From contig JAZRYE010000022.1 in the NCBI GenBank assembly GCA_045600585.1, positions 1 through 53,860 on the forward strand: DNA of 53,860 nucleotides, read 5' to 3'. The translations under genes were made by a program, and so were the position numbers. Each line of letters begins with the position of its first letter. The first letter of the stretch is position 1. This document shows positions 18,280 through 26,844 of the stretch, in pieces. Below the pieces are notes generated by a model. It was given only the letters and a program-made list of their open reading frames with translations. It did no database searches and was not told where the DNA came from. The DNA comes from JAZRYE01 sp045600585 (GTDB lineage: Bacteria > Bacillota_I > Bacilli_A > RFN20 > CAG-826).

Positions 18280-18285
18280 TAAACC

Positions 18286-19191
18286 ATGAATAAAGCATCG
18301 GTTTCATTTATTAACTATTTAAAGGAAGACAGACTATATTCCGAAAAGACTGTAAAAAGTTATGAAGAAGATGTCGAAAAGTTTTTAAAGTTCCTATCAA
18401 TAGAAGGTCTATTAATGGACCAAGTAAAAATTGATGATATCCGTAATTTTTTAACTCGTGAATTATCTTCAGGAATATCTAAAAGAAGCTGCAAAAGAAG
18501 ATTATCTTCTTTAAGACACTTTTATACATATATGTCAAATCATAATATGGTTAAAGATAATCCGTTTTTATTTGTATCCGCTCCTAAAACCGATAAGACA
18601 TATCCACATGCTTTATATCGCGAACAAATAGATCAATTATTTACCGCGAATGCAGAGAGAACTGATGAACTTGCTATAAGAGATCAAGCTATATTAGAAC
18701 TACTTTATTCATCTGGTTTACGTTGTAGTGAACTAGTCAATTTAAAAGTCCAAGACGTTAATACTAGAACTAGAACAGTGAGAGTTCTTCAAGGTAAGGG
18801 AAATAAAGAAAGAATCGTTCCATTTACTAAAGAATGTGCTTCAACATTAGATGCCTACATCAAGCGAGATAGAATTAAATTTTTATCTCGAGCAAGTGAA
18901 CCAAAAGCAAGCTTATTTTTAAACGCTAAAGGTAAAAAATTAACTTCTCGTGGTGTCGAATATATATTGGATAAAATTCAAGAAAGATGTGGAATTAATC
19001 TTGGATTACATCCTCATATTTTAAGACATAGCTTTGCTACGCACTTACTTGAAAACGGTGCAGATCTTCTAATCATTCAGGAATTATTAGGCCATGATAG
19101 TATCAATGCTACACAGGTTTATACTCATGTTACCGAAGAAGCTATGAAAGATGCTTATGTTGTCCATCCTCGTGCGAAAAAGGATGACTAA
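18286..19191 (+). CDS. xerC: Tyrosine recombinase XerC/XerD family
   Basis: A 301-residue site-specific recombinase, probably the one that resolves chromosome dimers at dif. N-terminal SAM-like core-binding domain (about 1-90), then the catalytic domain with Arg in SSGLRCSEL, HPHILRHSFATHLL (His-x-x-Arg), a His in LLGHDS and the nucleophilic Tyr in TQVYTH. Position after topA matches codV/xerC of Bacillus, so I favour XerC; XerD or XerA cannot be excluded. Not part of a mobile element: neighbours are housekeeping genes. Confidence 0.9.
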   Translation: MNKASVSFINYLKEDRLYSEKTVKSYEEDVEKFLKFLSIEGLLMDQVKIDDIRNFLTRELSSGISKRSCKRRLSSLRHFYTYMSNHNMVKDNPFLFVSAPKTDKTYPHALYREQIDQLFTANAERTDELAIRDQAILELLYSSGLRCSELVNLKVQDVNTRTRTVRVLQGKGNKERIVPFTKECASTLDAYIKRDRIKFLSRASEPKASLFLNAKGKKLTSRGVEYILDKIQERCGINLGLHPHILRHSFATHLLENGADLLIIQELLGHDSINATQVYTHVTEEAMKDAYVVHPRAKKDD

Positions 19192-19204
19192 AAATAAATT
19201 TTAC

Positions 19205-19233
19205 TTGTTATATTAATATCTAAAAGATATAAT
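19205..19233 (+). promoter_or_regulatory. rpsB-tsf promoter
   Basis: TTGTTA (19205-19210), 17-base spacer, TATAAT (19228-19233). Predicted start near 19240, leaving a leader of about 118 bases. Confidence 0.75.
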
Positions 19234-19239
19234 ATTTAA

Positions 19240-19357
19240 CGCTGTGTAAAACACAGACTACACACACTGTGGATTGAACTCCCTTTGTCCCGATAAAGAG
19301 TTTGGGTGGATGAGTTCTTGGAAGCAGTGGAGGAAGAAACAAAAGGAGGCTCATTAA
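19240..19357 (+). promoter_or_regulatory. Structured 5' leader of rpsB
   Basis: About 118 bases with strong pairing. A CTGTG/CACAG hairpin (19242-19256) comes first. A long-range stem CACTG (from 19268) with CAGTG (near 19330) encloses GAACTC/GAGTTC and a CTTT/AAAG inner stem. AGGAGG follows before the ATG. It is placed and sized like an autoregulatory S2 leader. I have not matched it to a known family. Confidence 0.55.
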
Positions 19358-20395
19358 ATGAGTGAAGAAGAAAAAGTAGTAGTAGCTGAAGAAGCTACTG
19401 AAGCTGCTCCAGCAATGGATGCAGTTATGCATGATCCTGATGCACCAGCAATTACAATGAAGAAATTACTCGAAGCTGGCGCTCACTTCGGTCATCAAAC
19501 ACGTAGATGGAACCCAAAGATGAAGAAGTACATCTATGGCGCAAGAAATGGTGTATACATCATCGACTTAGCACAAACAGTTAACTATATCGAAGATGCT
19601 TACAAAGCAATGAAAGAAATCGTCGATGCACAAGGCAAGATCTTATTCGTCGGCACAAAGAAACAATGCCAAGAAGCTGTTCAAGCTGAAGCATTACGTT
19701 CTGGTTCCTTCTATATCACAAATCGTTGGCTAGGCGGAACATTGACAAACTTCAAAACAATCCAATCTCGTATTAGATTCTTAAAAGAACTCGAAAGACG
19801 TGAAGAAGAAGGAGAATTAGACTTACTTCCAAAACAAGAAGCAGCTCAACTCCGTAAAGAAAAAGAAAAATTATCTAAGAACTTAGAAGGCATTAAAGAA
19901 ATGCGTAAGCTCCCTAACGCAATGTTCGTTATCGACCCACGCTTAGAACACAATGCTGTTGCTGAAGCTCACAAATTAGGCATTAAAGTATTCGCTATTG
20001 TTGATACAAATAGTGATCCAGATTATGTTGATTACATCATCCCAGCAAACGATGATGCAAATCGTTCAGTAGCATTAATCTTAGCTGTTATTGCTGATGC
20101 TATCGTTGAATCAAAAGGTGGACAAACAGTTGTTGCTCACGTTAAAGACGAAGGCGACTCAGTTACAATGAAAGACGTCATCCGTCAAACAGATAAAGAA
20201 AACGCTGAAAAGATCGCAAGAATTAGAGCAGAACGTGCTGAAAGACTTGCTCGTCAAGAAGCATATGAAGCTGCTAAAAGAGCTCAACAAGAAGGTGCTG
20301 CTGGAGAACAAAGAAAACCAAATCCAAACAGAAAACCAAGAGCTCCAAAAGCTGAAGCAAAAGCAGAAGCTAAACCAGAAGGAGAAAACAAATAA
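19358..20395 (+). CDS. rpsB: Small ribosomal subunit protein uS2
   Basis: A uS2 of 345 residues, well above the usual 230-260. The conserved core starts at about residue 33 (KKLLEAGAHFGHQTRRWNPKM) and includes the TKKQCQEAVQ and RWLGGTLTNFKTI blocks and DPRLEHNAV. About 30 acidic residues are added at the N-terminus. The C-terminal tail of about 75 residues is rich in Ala, Arg, Glu, Gln, Pro and Lys and probably forms a helix then a disordered end. Strong SD AGGAGG. Shares one base with tsf. Confidence 0.95.
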   Translation: MSEEEKVVVAEEATEAAPAMDAVMHDPDAPAITMKKLLEAGAHFGHQTRRWNPKMKKYIYGARNGVYIIDLAQTVNYIEDAYKAMKEIVDAQGKILFVGTKKQCQEAVQAEALRSGSFYITNRWLGGTLTNFKTIQSRIRFLKELERREEEGELDLLPKQEAAQLRKEKEKLSKNLEGIKEMRKLPNAMFVIDPRLEHNAVAEAHKLGIKVFAIVDTNSDPDYVDYIIPANDDANRSVALILAVIADAIVESKGGQTVVAHVKDEGDSVTMKDVIRQTDKENAEKIARIRAERAERLARQEAYEAAKRAQQEGAAGEQRKPNPNRKPRAPKAEAKAEAKPEGENK

Positions 20396-21264
20396 TGGCC
20401 TTAATCGATTTAATTAAACAATTAAGAGACAGAACTGGCGCAGGACTTATGGACTGCAAAGCTGCTTTATTAAACAATGGTGAAGATTTAGACAAAGCAA
20501 CTGACTGGTTACGTGAAAAAGGCTTAGCAAAAGCTGCTAAAAAAGCTAGCAGAATTGCTGCTGAAGGCTTAGCATATGTTAAAACATGCTGTGGCTGCGG
20601 CAAAACTGTTTTAGTCGAAGTTAACTGTGAAACAGACTTCGTTTCTAAAGGCGATGCATTCAAAGATTTAGTTGATGCTGTCGCTAAAATCATCTTAGAT
20701 AAGAATCCTGCAACTGTTGAAGAAGCAAAAGAATTAACTTCTGCTTTATTCACAGACGCTACAGTTAAAATGGGTGAAAAATTCGACCTCAGAAGATTTG
20801 TTGTCTTCCCTAAGGTTGAAGGTGAAGATGTTACTTCTTATGTCCATATGGGTGGCAAAATCGGCGTTGTCGTCGTTACAAAAGGCGCTGATGCTGAATT
20901 AGCAAAAGGCTTAGCAATGCATATTGCAGCAAATAACCCACAATATGCTTCAAAAGCTGACTTAGATCCAGAAGCAGTTGCTCATGAAACAGCAATTCAA
21001 ATGGAAGCAGCAAAAACTGATGAAAAATTAGCTGGCAAACCAGCTCAAGTTCTTGAAAAGATTATTGCTGGTAAAGTTAACAAATACTTTGCTGAAATGA
21101 TTCTTTCTGAACAAGTCTACTTATTAGATGATTCTAAGACTGTTGGACAAGCTTTATCAGAAAAGAAAGCATCAGTTGTTAAGTTCGTTCGTTACCAAGT
21201 TGGTGAAGGCATTGAAAAACGCCAAGACGATTTCGCTAGCGAAGTTATGAACCAAGTTAAATAA
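20395..21264 (+). CDS. tsf: Elongation factor Ts
   Basis: A 289-residue EF-Ts, the nucleotide exchange factor of EF-Tu. The N-terminal UBA-like part has LRDRTGAGLMDCKAAL; the core has VEVNCETDFVSKG, the EF-Tu-contact motif (TDF). Its ATG overlaps the rpsB stop. A strong terminator follows immediately, yet pyrH begins 14 bases after it. Confidence 0.96.
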   Translation: MALIDLIKQLRDRTGAGLMDCKAALLNNGEDLDKATDWLREKGLAKAAKKASRIAAEGLAYVKTCCGCGKTVLVEVNCETDFVSKGDAFKDLVDAVAKIILDKNPATVEEAKELTSALFTDATVKMGEKFDLRRFVVFPKVEGEDVTSYVHMGGKIGVVVVTKGADAELAKGLAMHIAANNPQYASKADLDPEAVAHETAIQMEAAKTDEKLAGKPAQVLEKIIAGKVNKYFAEMILSEQVYLLDDSKTVGQALSEKKASVVKFVRYQVGEGIEKRQDDFASEVMNQVK

Positions 21265-21281
21265 TTTAACTAACTAAAATT

Positions 21282-21308
21282 AGAAACACATTTTGTGTTT
21301 CTTTTTTT
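21282..21308 (+). terminator. Intrinsic terminator between tsf and pyrH
   Basis: AGAAACACA/TGTGTTTCT with a TTT loop and T7. The pyrH SD (AGGAGA, 21311) follows within 3 bases, so either pyrH lives on readthrough or a promoter lies upstream inside tsf. Confidence 0.85.
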
Positions 21309-21321
21309 ACAGGAGAAATAT

Positions 21322-22041
21322 ATGTATAAAAGAGTTTTATTAAAACTTAGTGGTGAAGCATTAAAAGGCAACCAATCATCACAAATTCTTGATGGTGAAT
21401 GTTTAAACTCAATGGCAAAAATGATGGCTGATCTTCATAATGTCGGAGTTCAAATTTGTGTTGTTATTGGTGCTGGTAACATTTGGAGAGGCAAGATTGC
21501 TGAAGAAGCTGGTCTAGAAAGAGTTCCTGCTGATTTTATGGGCATGATGGGCACTGTTATTAACGCTGTTGCTATGTCATCTTCTCTTAAAAGATTAGGA
21601 GTTGATAGTGTAGTTACCAGCGCTATTAAAGCTGTTCCTGAAGTCGCAGTAAATTACAGCAAAGAAATTGCCCTACAAGCATTCGAAGAAAATAAAGTTG
21701 TTTTCTTAGCTGGCGGCACTGGCAAACCATATTGTTCAACAGATACAGCGGCAACATTAAGAGCAATTGAACTTGATTGCGATGCTATCTTAATGGGTAA
21801 GAATGGTGTTGAAGGTGTTTTTGATTCTGATCCAAGAAAAAATAAAGATGCAAAACTAATCAAATCCATTACTTATAAAGAAATTATTGAATTGAATCTT
21901 CAAGTTATGGATATTTCTGCTGTAGAATTAATTAAAGACAAAAATATTGAAATTAGAGTTTTCTCAATGGATGACCCAAAGAATTTCATTCGTGTCGCCA
22001 ATGGTGAAACTATTGGTACTATTTGTAAAAAAGGAGAATAA
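21322..22041 (+). CDS. pyrH: Uridylate kinase
   Basis: A 239-residue bacterial UMP kinase of the amino acid kinase fold, making UDP for nucleic acid and wall precursors. Seen: KRVLLKLSGEALKG, VIGAGNIWRG and CSTDTAATLRAIE. ATG at 21322 is chosen over an in-frame ATG 27 bases upstream because AGGAGA lies 6 bases before it and the sequence begins YKRVLLKLSG, as in the family. frr follows after 3 bases. Confidence 0.95.
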   Translation: MYKRVLLKLSGEALKGNQSSQILDGECLNSMAKMMADLHNVGVQICVVIGAGNIWRGKIAEEAGLERVPADFMGMMGTVINAVAMSSSLKRLGVDSVVTSAIKAVPEVAVNYSKEIALQAFEENKVVFLAGGTGKPYCSTDTAATLRAIELDCDAILMGKNGVEGVFDSDPRKNKDAKLIKSITYKEIIELNLQVMDISAVELIKDKNIEIRVFSMDDPKNFIRVANGETIGTICKKGE

Positions 22042-22044
22042 ATT

Positions 22045-22590
22045 ATGGATGAACTCGCATTAGAAGCCCAAGCAGGCATGAACAAATCAGTTGATTCACT
22101 TCGCATGTCCTTATCATCTTTAAAGGCTGGTCGTGCTACTCCAGCATTATTAAATGGAATTGAAGTTGACTATTATGGAAGCATGACTCCAATTAATCAA
22201 ATCTCTTCTATTTCTGTACCAGAACCTAGACAATTATTAATTAAGCCATATGACAAAAACGATGTTAAAAACATCGTCGCTGCAATTAATAAAAGCGATT
22301 TAGGTATCAACCCAGTCAATGAAGGTAATGTTATTAGATTAACAATTCCTGCATTAACAGAAGAAAGACGTAGAGATATTTCAAAACAAGCACGTAAGTA
22401 TGGTGAAGATGCTAAAATTGCTGTCAGAAACATTAGACGTGATTATATGGATCTCGTTAAAGAAGATGATTCTTATTCCGAAGATATGCAAAAGCGTGTC
22501 TCTGCTGACATTCAAAAAGTCACAGACGATGCAATCAAATTAATTGATTCCGTTGTTGCAGAAAAAGAAAAAGAACTCATGTCAATTTAA
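22045..22590 (+). CDS. frr: Ribosome recycling factor
   Basis: A 181-residue RRF that with EF-G splits post-termination ribosomes. Seen: SLRMSLSSLKAGRATPALLNGIEVDYYG, and the NVIRLTIPALTEERRRDISKQARKYGEDAKIAVRNIRRD hallmark split here by description only at about residues 92-132. SD AAAGGAG. Ends at a strong terminator. Confidence 0.96.
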   Translation: MDELALEAQAGMNKSVDSLRMSLSSLKAGRATPALLNGIEVDYYGSMTPINQISSISVPEPRQLLIKPYDKNDVKNIVAAINKSDLGINPVNEGNVIRLTIPALTEERRRDISKQARKYGEDAKIAVRNIRRDYMDLVKEDDSYSEDMQKRVSADIQKVTDDAIKLIDSVVAEKEKELMSI

Positions 22591-22608
22591 TTTATATTAA
22601 ACTTGAAT

Positions 22609-22641
22609 AGACCTTATGTGACAAACATAGGGTCTTTTTTT
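22609..22641 (+). terminator. Intrinsic terminator after frr
   Basis: An 11-bp stem (AGACCTTATGT with ACATAGGGTCT), GACAA loop, T7. Confidence 0.92.
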
Positions 22642-22679
22642 ACGAACTATTTTGTATATTCAATATATTAATTTTTGTG

Positions 22680-22685
22680 TATACT
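22680..22685 (+). promoter_or_regulatory. -10 box of uppS
   Basis: TATACT preceded by TGTG; the -35 is poor (TATTCA at 22657, 17-base spacing). The predicted start near 22692 leaves only about 3 bases before the ATG at 22695. Confidence 0.45.
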
Positions 22686-22694
22686 AAAATTAGT

Positions 22695-23414
22695 ATGAAA
22701 AATAATAAACTAACGCATGTAGCATTCATTATGGACGGAAATGGTAGATGGGCCAAGGCCCGTAATTTGCCACGCACGCTAGGTCATAAAGCTGGGTGTG
22801 ATAGGATTTTTGACATATATGATGCATGCTTGGAAAAAGACATTAAAGTTATGTCTTTATATGCATTTTCAACTGAAAACTGGAATAGACCAGCAGATGA
22901 AATTAGTTGCTTGTTTAATTATTTGGAACTCTTCTTCAAAAAAGAGATCAAAAGAATGATTAAAGATGGTAGCCAAATAAGAGTTTCTGGAGATATCTCA
23001 AAACTACCTACTAAAACTCAAAAGGTTGTTAAAGACGCTATTGAAAAAACTAAAGGATGTAAGAATTTTGTTTTTAATATTTGCTTGAATTATGGCGGCA
23101 AAGATGAAATTATCCGTGCATGTAAGTCCTTTGCTGAAGAAGTTAAGAATGGTACTAAATCCATTGAAGACTTAAACAATGATTTATTCGAAAGCTATTT
23201 ATATACACATGATTTACCACCGGTTGATTTATTAATTAGAACTAGTGGAGAACAAAGAACAAGTAACTTTATGCCTTGGCAATTAGCGTATGCTGAGTTT
23301 ATTTTCCCGATAACGGCTTGGCCTGATTTTACCAAAGAAGAATTTGACAAATGTATTCAGATTTATCAAACGAGAGATAGAAGATATGGAGGTATAGTTG
23401 ATGAGAAAAAATAA
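22695..23414 (+). CDS. uppS: Undecaprenyl diphosphate synthase
   Basis: A 239-residue cis-prenyltransferase that extends farnesyl-PP to the C55 lipid carrier for peptidoglycan. Seen: FIMDGNGRWAKARNL with the catalytic Asp, LGHKAGCDR, STENWNRP and the C-terminal DLLIRTSGEQRTSNFMPWQ. I start it at ATG 22695: an upstream GTG (22677) lies in front of the -10 box. No SD. It overlaps cdsA by 14 bases and heads the operon uppS-cdsA-dxr-rseP-polC. Confidence 0.94.
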   Translation: MKNNKLTHVAFIMDGNGRWAKARNLPRTLGHKAGCDRIFDIYDACLEKDIKVMSLYAFSTENWNRPADEISCLFNYLELFFKKEIKRMIKDGSQIRVSGDISKLPTKTQKVVKDAIEKTKGCKNFVFNICLNYGGKDEIIRACKSFAEEVKNGTKSIEDLNNDLFESYLYTHDLPPVDLLIRTSGEQRTSNFMPWQLAYAEFIFPITAWPDFTKEEFDKCIQIYQTRDRRYGGIVDEKK

Positions 23415-24423
23415 AATTCAAACTAATGAAATTACAAACGCAACTAAAACCTCTATGAAAACTAGAGTAATATCTGCAATTGTTGGAATCATTATTGTTA
23501 TTCCTGCAATTATTTTAGGCGATTGGTTTTTAGCTGGACTTATTGCCGCTGTTTTACTTATTGCAATGTTTGAACTTGTTAGATGTTCTGGCCAACTTAA
23601 AAGATTCTATATTTATTTATCCATGGTTATTTTTGGTGGATTATTAATCTACTGGCCTATATTTAGAGCTCTAATTGACTCTGTTTATAACGGAGAGGCA
23701 TGGAAACTATATTCCAATTTCGATAACCTTTATATTTCGATTGTTGTCATTATTGCAGCAGCTTTCATTCTCTTCTTATGGGTTGTTTTACATAGCTCAT
23801 TTACTGTTAGAGATGCTTGTTTCTTATTTACTATGCTTATTGTTATTTCGTTAGGATTACAAGCAATTCTTTATTTAAGATTCGTTCCAATGAACATCCA
23901 TTACCGTAATGGCACTCCTGATCCTGAAAAATACTTCAATTTGTTTGACTCACTAGAATCATCATTATTAGTTTTATTTGTTGTAATATCTACTGCATTT
24001 ACCGACATATTTGCTTATTTTGTTGGCATTTTCTTCGGTAGAAATAAAATGAATGAAAGAGTTTCTCCTAAAAAGACTTGGGAAGGCTTTGTTGGTGGAG
24101 TTATTATTTCCGCTATTTTATGTTCAACAATTGGCTTATTACTTGCATATTTTGGTCATCCAATATTAGAAAAGGTTTTGGATCTCAAACACTGGTATAA
24201 CATTGTTGCATTATCAGTAATTCTTCCAATCGTTTCTACTTTAGGTGATTTCGTTTATAGTTCTATCAAACGATACTATGAAATTAAAGACTATGGCAAA
24301 CTCATTCCTGGTCATGGTGGTATCTTAGATAGAATTGATTCTTTATCATTCTCTGCAATCACTGCAGCTATTTATATCGGCATCGCTTCTTCAATTGTTT
24401 TAGGAAATAATGTTTTACTATGA
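23401..24423 (+). CDS. cdsA: Phosphatidate cytidylyltransferase
   Basis: A 340-residue multi-pass membrane enzyme making CDP-diacylglycerol. About eight hydrophobic segments; C-terminal signature SPKKTWEGFVGG and the DRIDSLSFSA block near residue 305. Longer than the 260-280 typical, due to an inserted segment (about 75-180) between membrane helices. ATG 23401 is favoured over TTG 23398 because GGAGG at 23388-23392 is then 8 bases away. dxr overlaps its stop (ATGA). Confidence 0.92.
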   Translation: MRKNKIQTNEITNATKTSMKTRVISAIVGIIIVIPAIILGDWFLAGLIAAVLLIAMFELVRCSGQLKRFYIYLSMVIFGGLLIYWPIFRALIDSVYNGEAWKLYSNFDNLYISIVVIIAAAFILFLWVVLHSSFTVRDACFLFTMLIVISLGLQAILYLRFVPMNIHYRNGTPDPEKYFNLFDSLESSLLVLFVVISTAFTDIFAYFVGIFFGRNKMNERVSPKKTWEGFVGGVIISAILCSTIGLLLAYFGHPILEKVLDLKHWYNIVALSVILPIVSTLGDFVYSSIKRYYEIKDYGKLIPGHGGILDRIDSLSFSAITAAIYIGIASSIVLGNNVLL

Positions 24424-25571
24424 TGAAAGTTTGTATTCTTGGCGCATCGGGATCTATCGGTACACAAACCATCGATGTCATGATTAAGAATCCAAATGAC
24501 TTTGATCTTGTGTCTTTTTCTGTTGGAAATAAAACAAGAAAGATTTCATCAATATTAAGACACTTTCCGAATGTTAAATACATTTGTATAAAAAACAAAT
24601 CTAAACTCTCGTATTATTCAAAACGTTACCCTGATATCAAGTTTTTTTCAGGTGATGATGGATTAATCGAATTAATTGATAAATCAAATCCAGAAATGGT
24701 AGTCAATTCTTTAGTCGGCTTTGCTGGTCTAAGGCCAACAATTAAAACGTTAGAAGATAATAGAATTCTTTGCCTTGCTAATAAAGAGTCATTGGTTGTA
24801 GGTGGAGAACTAATTAATGACTTATTGGCGAAAGGGAAAGGAAAACTTTATCCAATTGATAGTGAACATGTAGCATTAGCAAAATGCTTAGCAGTTGATA
24901 GCAACAATGTTAAGAGACTTGTTATTACCGCAAGTGGTGGTGCGTTTAGAAAACTATCAAGAAAAGAACTAGTTGATGTTACTCCAGAAATGGCGTTAAA
25001 CCATCCAACATGGAGAATGGGAAATAAAATAACAATTGATTCTGCATCTATGGTTAACAAAACTTTTGAAATTATTGAAGCCCATTATTTATATAATTAT
25101 CCAGCTGATAAAATTGACGTTATGTTTAATTACGAATCATATGTTCATTCATTAGTTGAATATAACAATGGAACATATCGATTAGATGTCGGAAGACCAG
25201 ATATGAGAACTCCAATTAAATATTCTTTGTATCAAGGTTTAACTCCGTTCAACACCATGTTTGCAACTAAGCTAGAAGGAATTAAAGGAGTGAATTTATA
25301 TCCTTTTGATGAAGATAGATTCCCAATTGTTCGTTATGCAAAAGTTGTTATGGAACAAAAAGGGATATATGGAGCAGTTCTTAACGCAAGTAATGAAGAA
25401 GCGGTATACGCTTTCTTAGATCATAAAATCAAATTCCTTGATATCGAGAATATAATTTCTCGATGCATGGACGAGTGTGCTAATATTATTAAACCGACTT
25501 ACGAAATTCTTGAGGAAGTCGATAAAACAACAAGACAAAAAGTTAGAGAAATGATAAAAGGAGGATTATAA
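24420..25571 (+). CDS. dxr: 1-deoxy-D-xylulose 5-phosphate reductoisomerase
   Basis: A 383-residue NADPH enzyme of the MEP isoprenoid pathway, converting DXP to MEP. Seen: ILGASGSIGTQTIDV (NADPH Rossmann loop), ANKESLVVGG, the metal-binding IDSEHVALAKC, ITASGGAFR and NHPTWRMGNKITIDSASM. It supplies IPP for uppS in the same operon. Two in-frame ATGs (24420, 24423) overlap the cdsA stop; either can be the start. Confidence 0.95.
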   Translation: MMKVCILGASGSIGTQTIDVMIKNPNDFDLVSFSVGNKTRKISSILRHFPNVKYICIKNKSKLSYYSKRYPDIKFFSGDDGLIELIDKSNPEMVVNSLVGFAGLRPTIKTLEDNRILCLANKESLVVGGELINDLLAKGKGKLYPIDSEHVALAKCLAVDSNNVKRLVITASGGAFRKLSRKELVDVTPEMALNHPTWRMGNKITIDSASMVNKTFEIIEAHYLYNYPADKIDVMFNYESYVHSLVEYNNGTYRLDVGRPDMRTPIKYSLYQGLTPFNTMFATKLEGIKGVNLYPFDEDRFPIVRYAKVVMEQKGIYGAVLNASNEEAVYAFLDHKIKFLDIENIISRCMDECANIIKPTYEILEEVDKTTRQKVREMIKGGL

Positions 25572-25572
25572 A

Positions 25573-26844
25573 ATGGGAATTTTGATGAATGTGCTTTACA
25601 TACTTCTATTTATTCTTTGTTTATCTGTCCTCATTGTCATTCATGAATTAGGACATTTAACCGCTGCAAAGATATTCAAAGTTTATTGCTTAGAATTTTC
25701 TATTGGCTTTGGTCCTGCTATTTTTAAACGTCGTGGAAAAGGAAAAGAAACACAATTTTCTTTAAGAAGCATTCCTTTTGGTGGCTATGTTTCTATGTAT
25801 GGAGAAGGGGTTGAACTTCCTGAAGGACAAGTGATAGATAATTCAAGAAGTTTAAACGGCATCAAGAAATGGAAAAGAGCCATTATTCTTGTTGCAGGCG
25901 TATTTATGAATGCTGTTTTAGCAATTTCTTTATTCTTTGTTGCAGAGACATGCATTCCTCAAAACAAATACAATCCTTACATGCTTCAAGTTGAAAGTGG
26001 TTCAGTAATGGAAACCATAGGCTTCCAAAGTGGAGACAACATTGGATATGTAGACATGCTTGATAATTTATTTATCATTGATGACAATGCGACAATGACT
26101 CGCTCTGTAATTGATATGGAAGGCCATGAAAATTTGGAAACAGAACAAGTATTTGCTGTTTTTAATTGCTATTCTTTAACATTTAAAAATTTATCTTGGG
26201 ATAATTATTTAGAATTTTATCCAGTTAAGTATAACGAAGCTGAAGATGGAACAACTTCTCCATCAATTTCTGCTGGCGATGTCATCGCTAAAACATATTA
26301 TAAATATGTAGATTTTAAACTATCTAAATTCACAGGAACATACGATAGTGAAGATAATCCAGTATTTGCTGACATTGCTGTTCATTATGAAAAGCAACCT
26401 TTAGGAGCATCATTCACAAAAGTGAAAGTAAGAGCGGAATCATTAGGGAAAGCTGTTAAAGCTACTTTCAGCGATTTTGGCGAATCTGCGACAGTTATTG
26501 TTCGTTCATTAGGAAGTATGCTAAAGCCTAGTGAATGGAAGAATATGGGCGGTATTATCGCTGTTGGATTTGAAACAACAAATACATTAACTAATTTAGG
26601 TTTATATTACTTTGTTTATTTATGGGGCATGATCTCTGTAAACTTAGCAATTATTAATCTTTTACCATTTCCAGGTCTTGATGGCTGGCAATTATTAGTA
26701 ACAATCATTGAAGCATGTGGAGGTAAAATTCCTGACAAAGTAAAAAACATTATTTCTATGGTCGGACTTGTCCTATTATTTGGACTTATGATTGTAATAT
26801 TATTTAAAGACGTATTTACATACATCTTTCTAGGTTTGTTATGA
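25573..26844 (+). CDS. rseP: Site-2 membrane metalloprotease RseP/RasP
   Basis: A 423-residue M50 intramembrane protease that clips transmembrane anti-sigma factors and signal peptide remnants. Zn motif HELGH is at about 24-28; the second metal motif NLLPFPGLDGW is near 363. Transmembrane segments are at about 5-25, 97-117, 340-365 and 395-420. A PDZ-like domain (about 135-270) is present but diverged. AAAGGAGG SD. It ends in TGA overlapping polC by 4 bases. Confidence 0.92.
   Translation: MGILMNVLYILLFILCLSVLIVIHELGHLTAAKIFKVYCLEFSIGFGPAIFKRRGKGKETQFSLRSIPFGGYVSMYGEGVELPEGQVIDNSRSLNGIKKWKRAIILVAGVFMNAVLAISLFFVAETCIPQNKYNPYMLQVESGSVMETIGFQSGDNIGYVDMLDNLFIIDDNATMTRSVIDMEGHENLETEQVFAVFNCYSLTFKNLSWDNYLEFYPVKYNEAEDGTTSPSISAGDVIAKTYYKYVDFKLSKFTGTYDSEDNPVFADIAVHYEKQPLGASFTKVKVRAESLGKAVKATFSDFGESATVIVRSLGSMLKPSEWKNMGGIIAVGFETTNTLTNLGLYYFVYLWGMISVNLAIINLLPFPGLDGWQLLVTIIEACGGKIPDKVKNIISMVGLVLLFGLMIVILFKDVFTYIFLGLL

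Noticed and set aside
18286..19191. Tyrosine recombinase as sign of an integrated element
   Set aside because: It is in the conserved topA-xerC-rpsB context, with no att repeats or phage genes; it is the housekeeping Xer protein.
19220..19432. A 70-codon - frame over the rpsB leader
   Set aside because: Low-complexity Phe/Tyr/Ser string produced by the purine-rich leader; no start signal.
22677..22694. GTG start for uppS 18 bases upstream
   Set aside because: It lies before the predicted transcript start, has no SD, and adds residues absent from the family.
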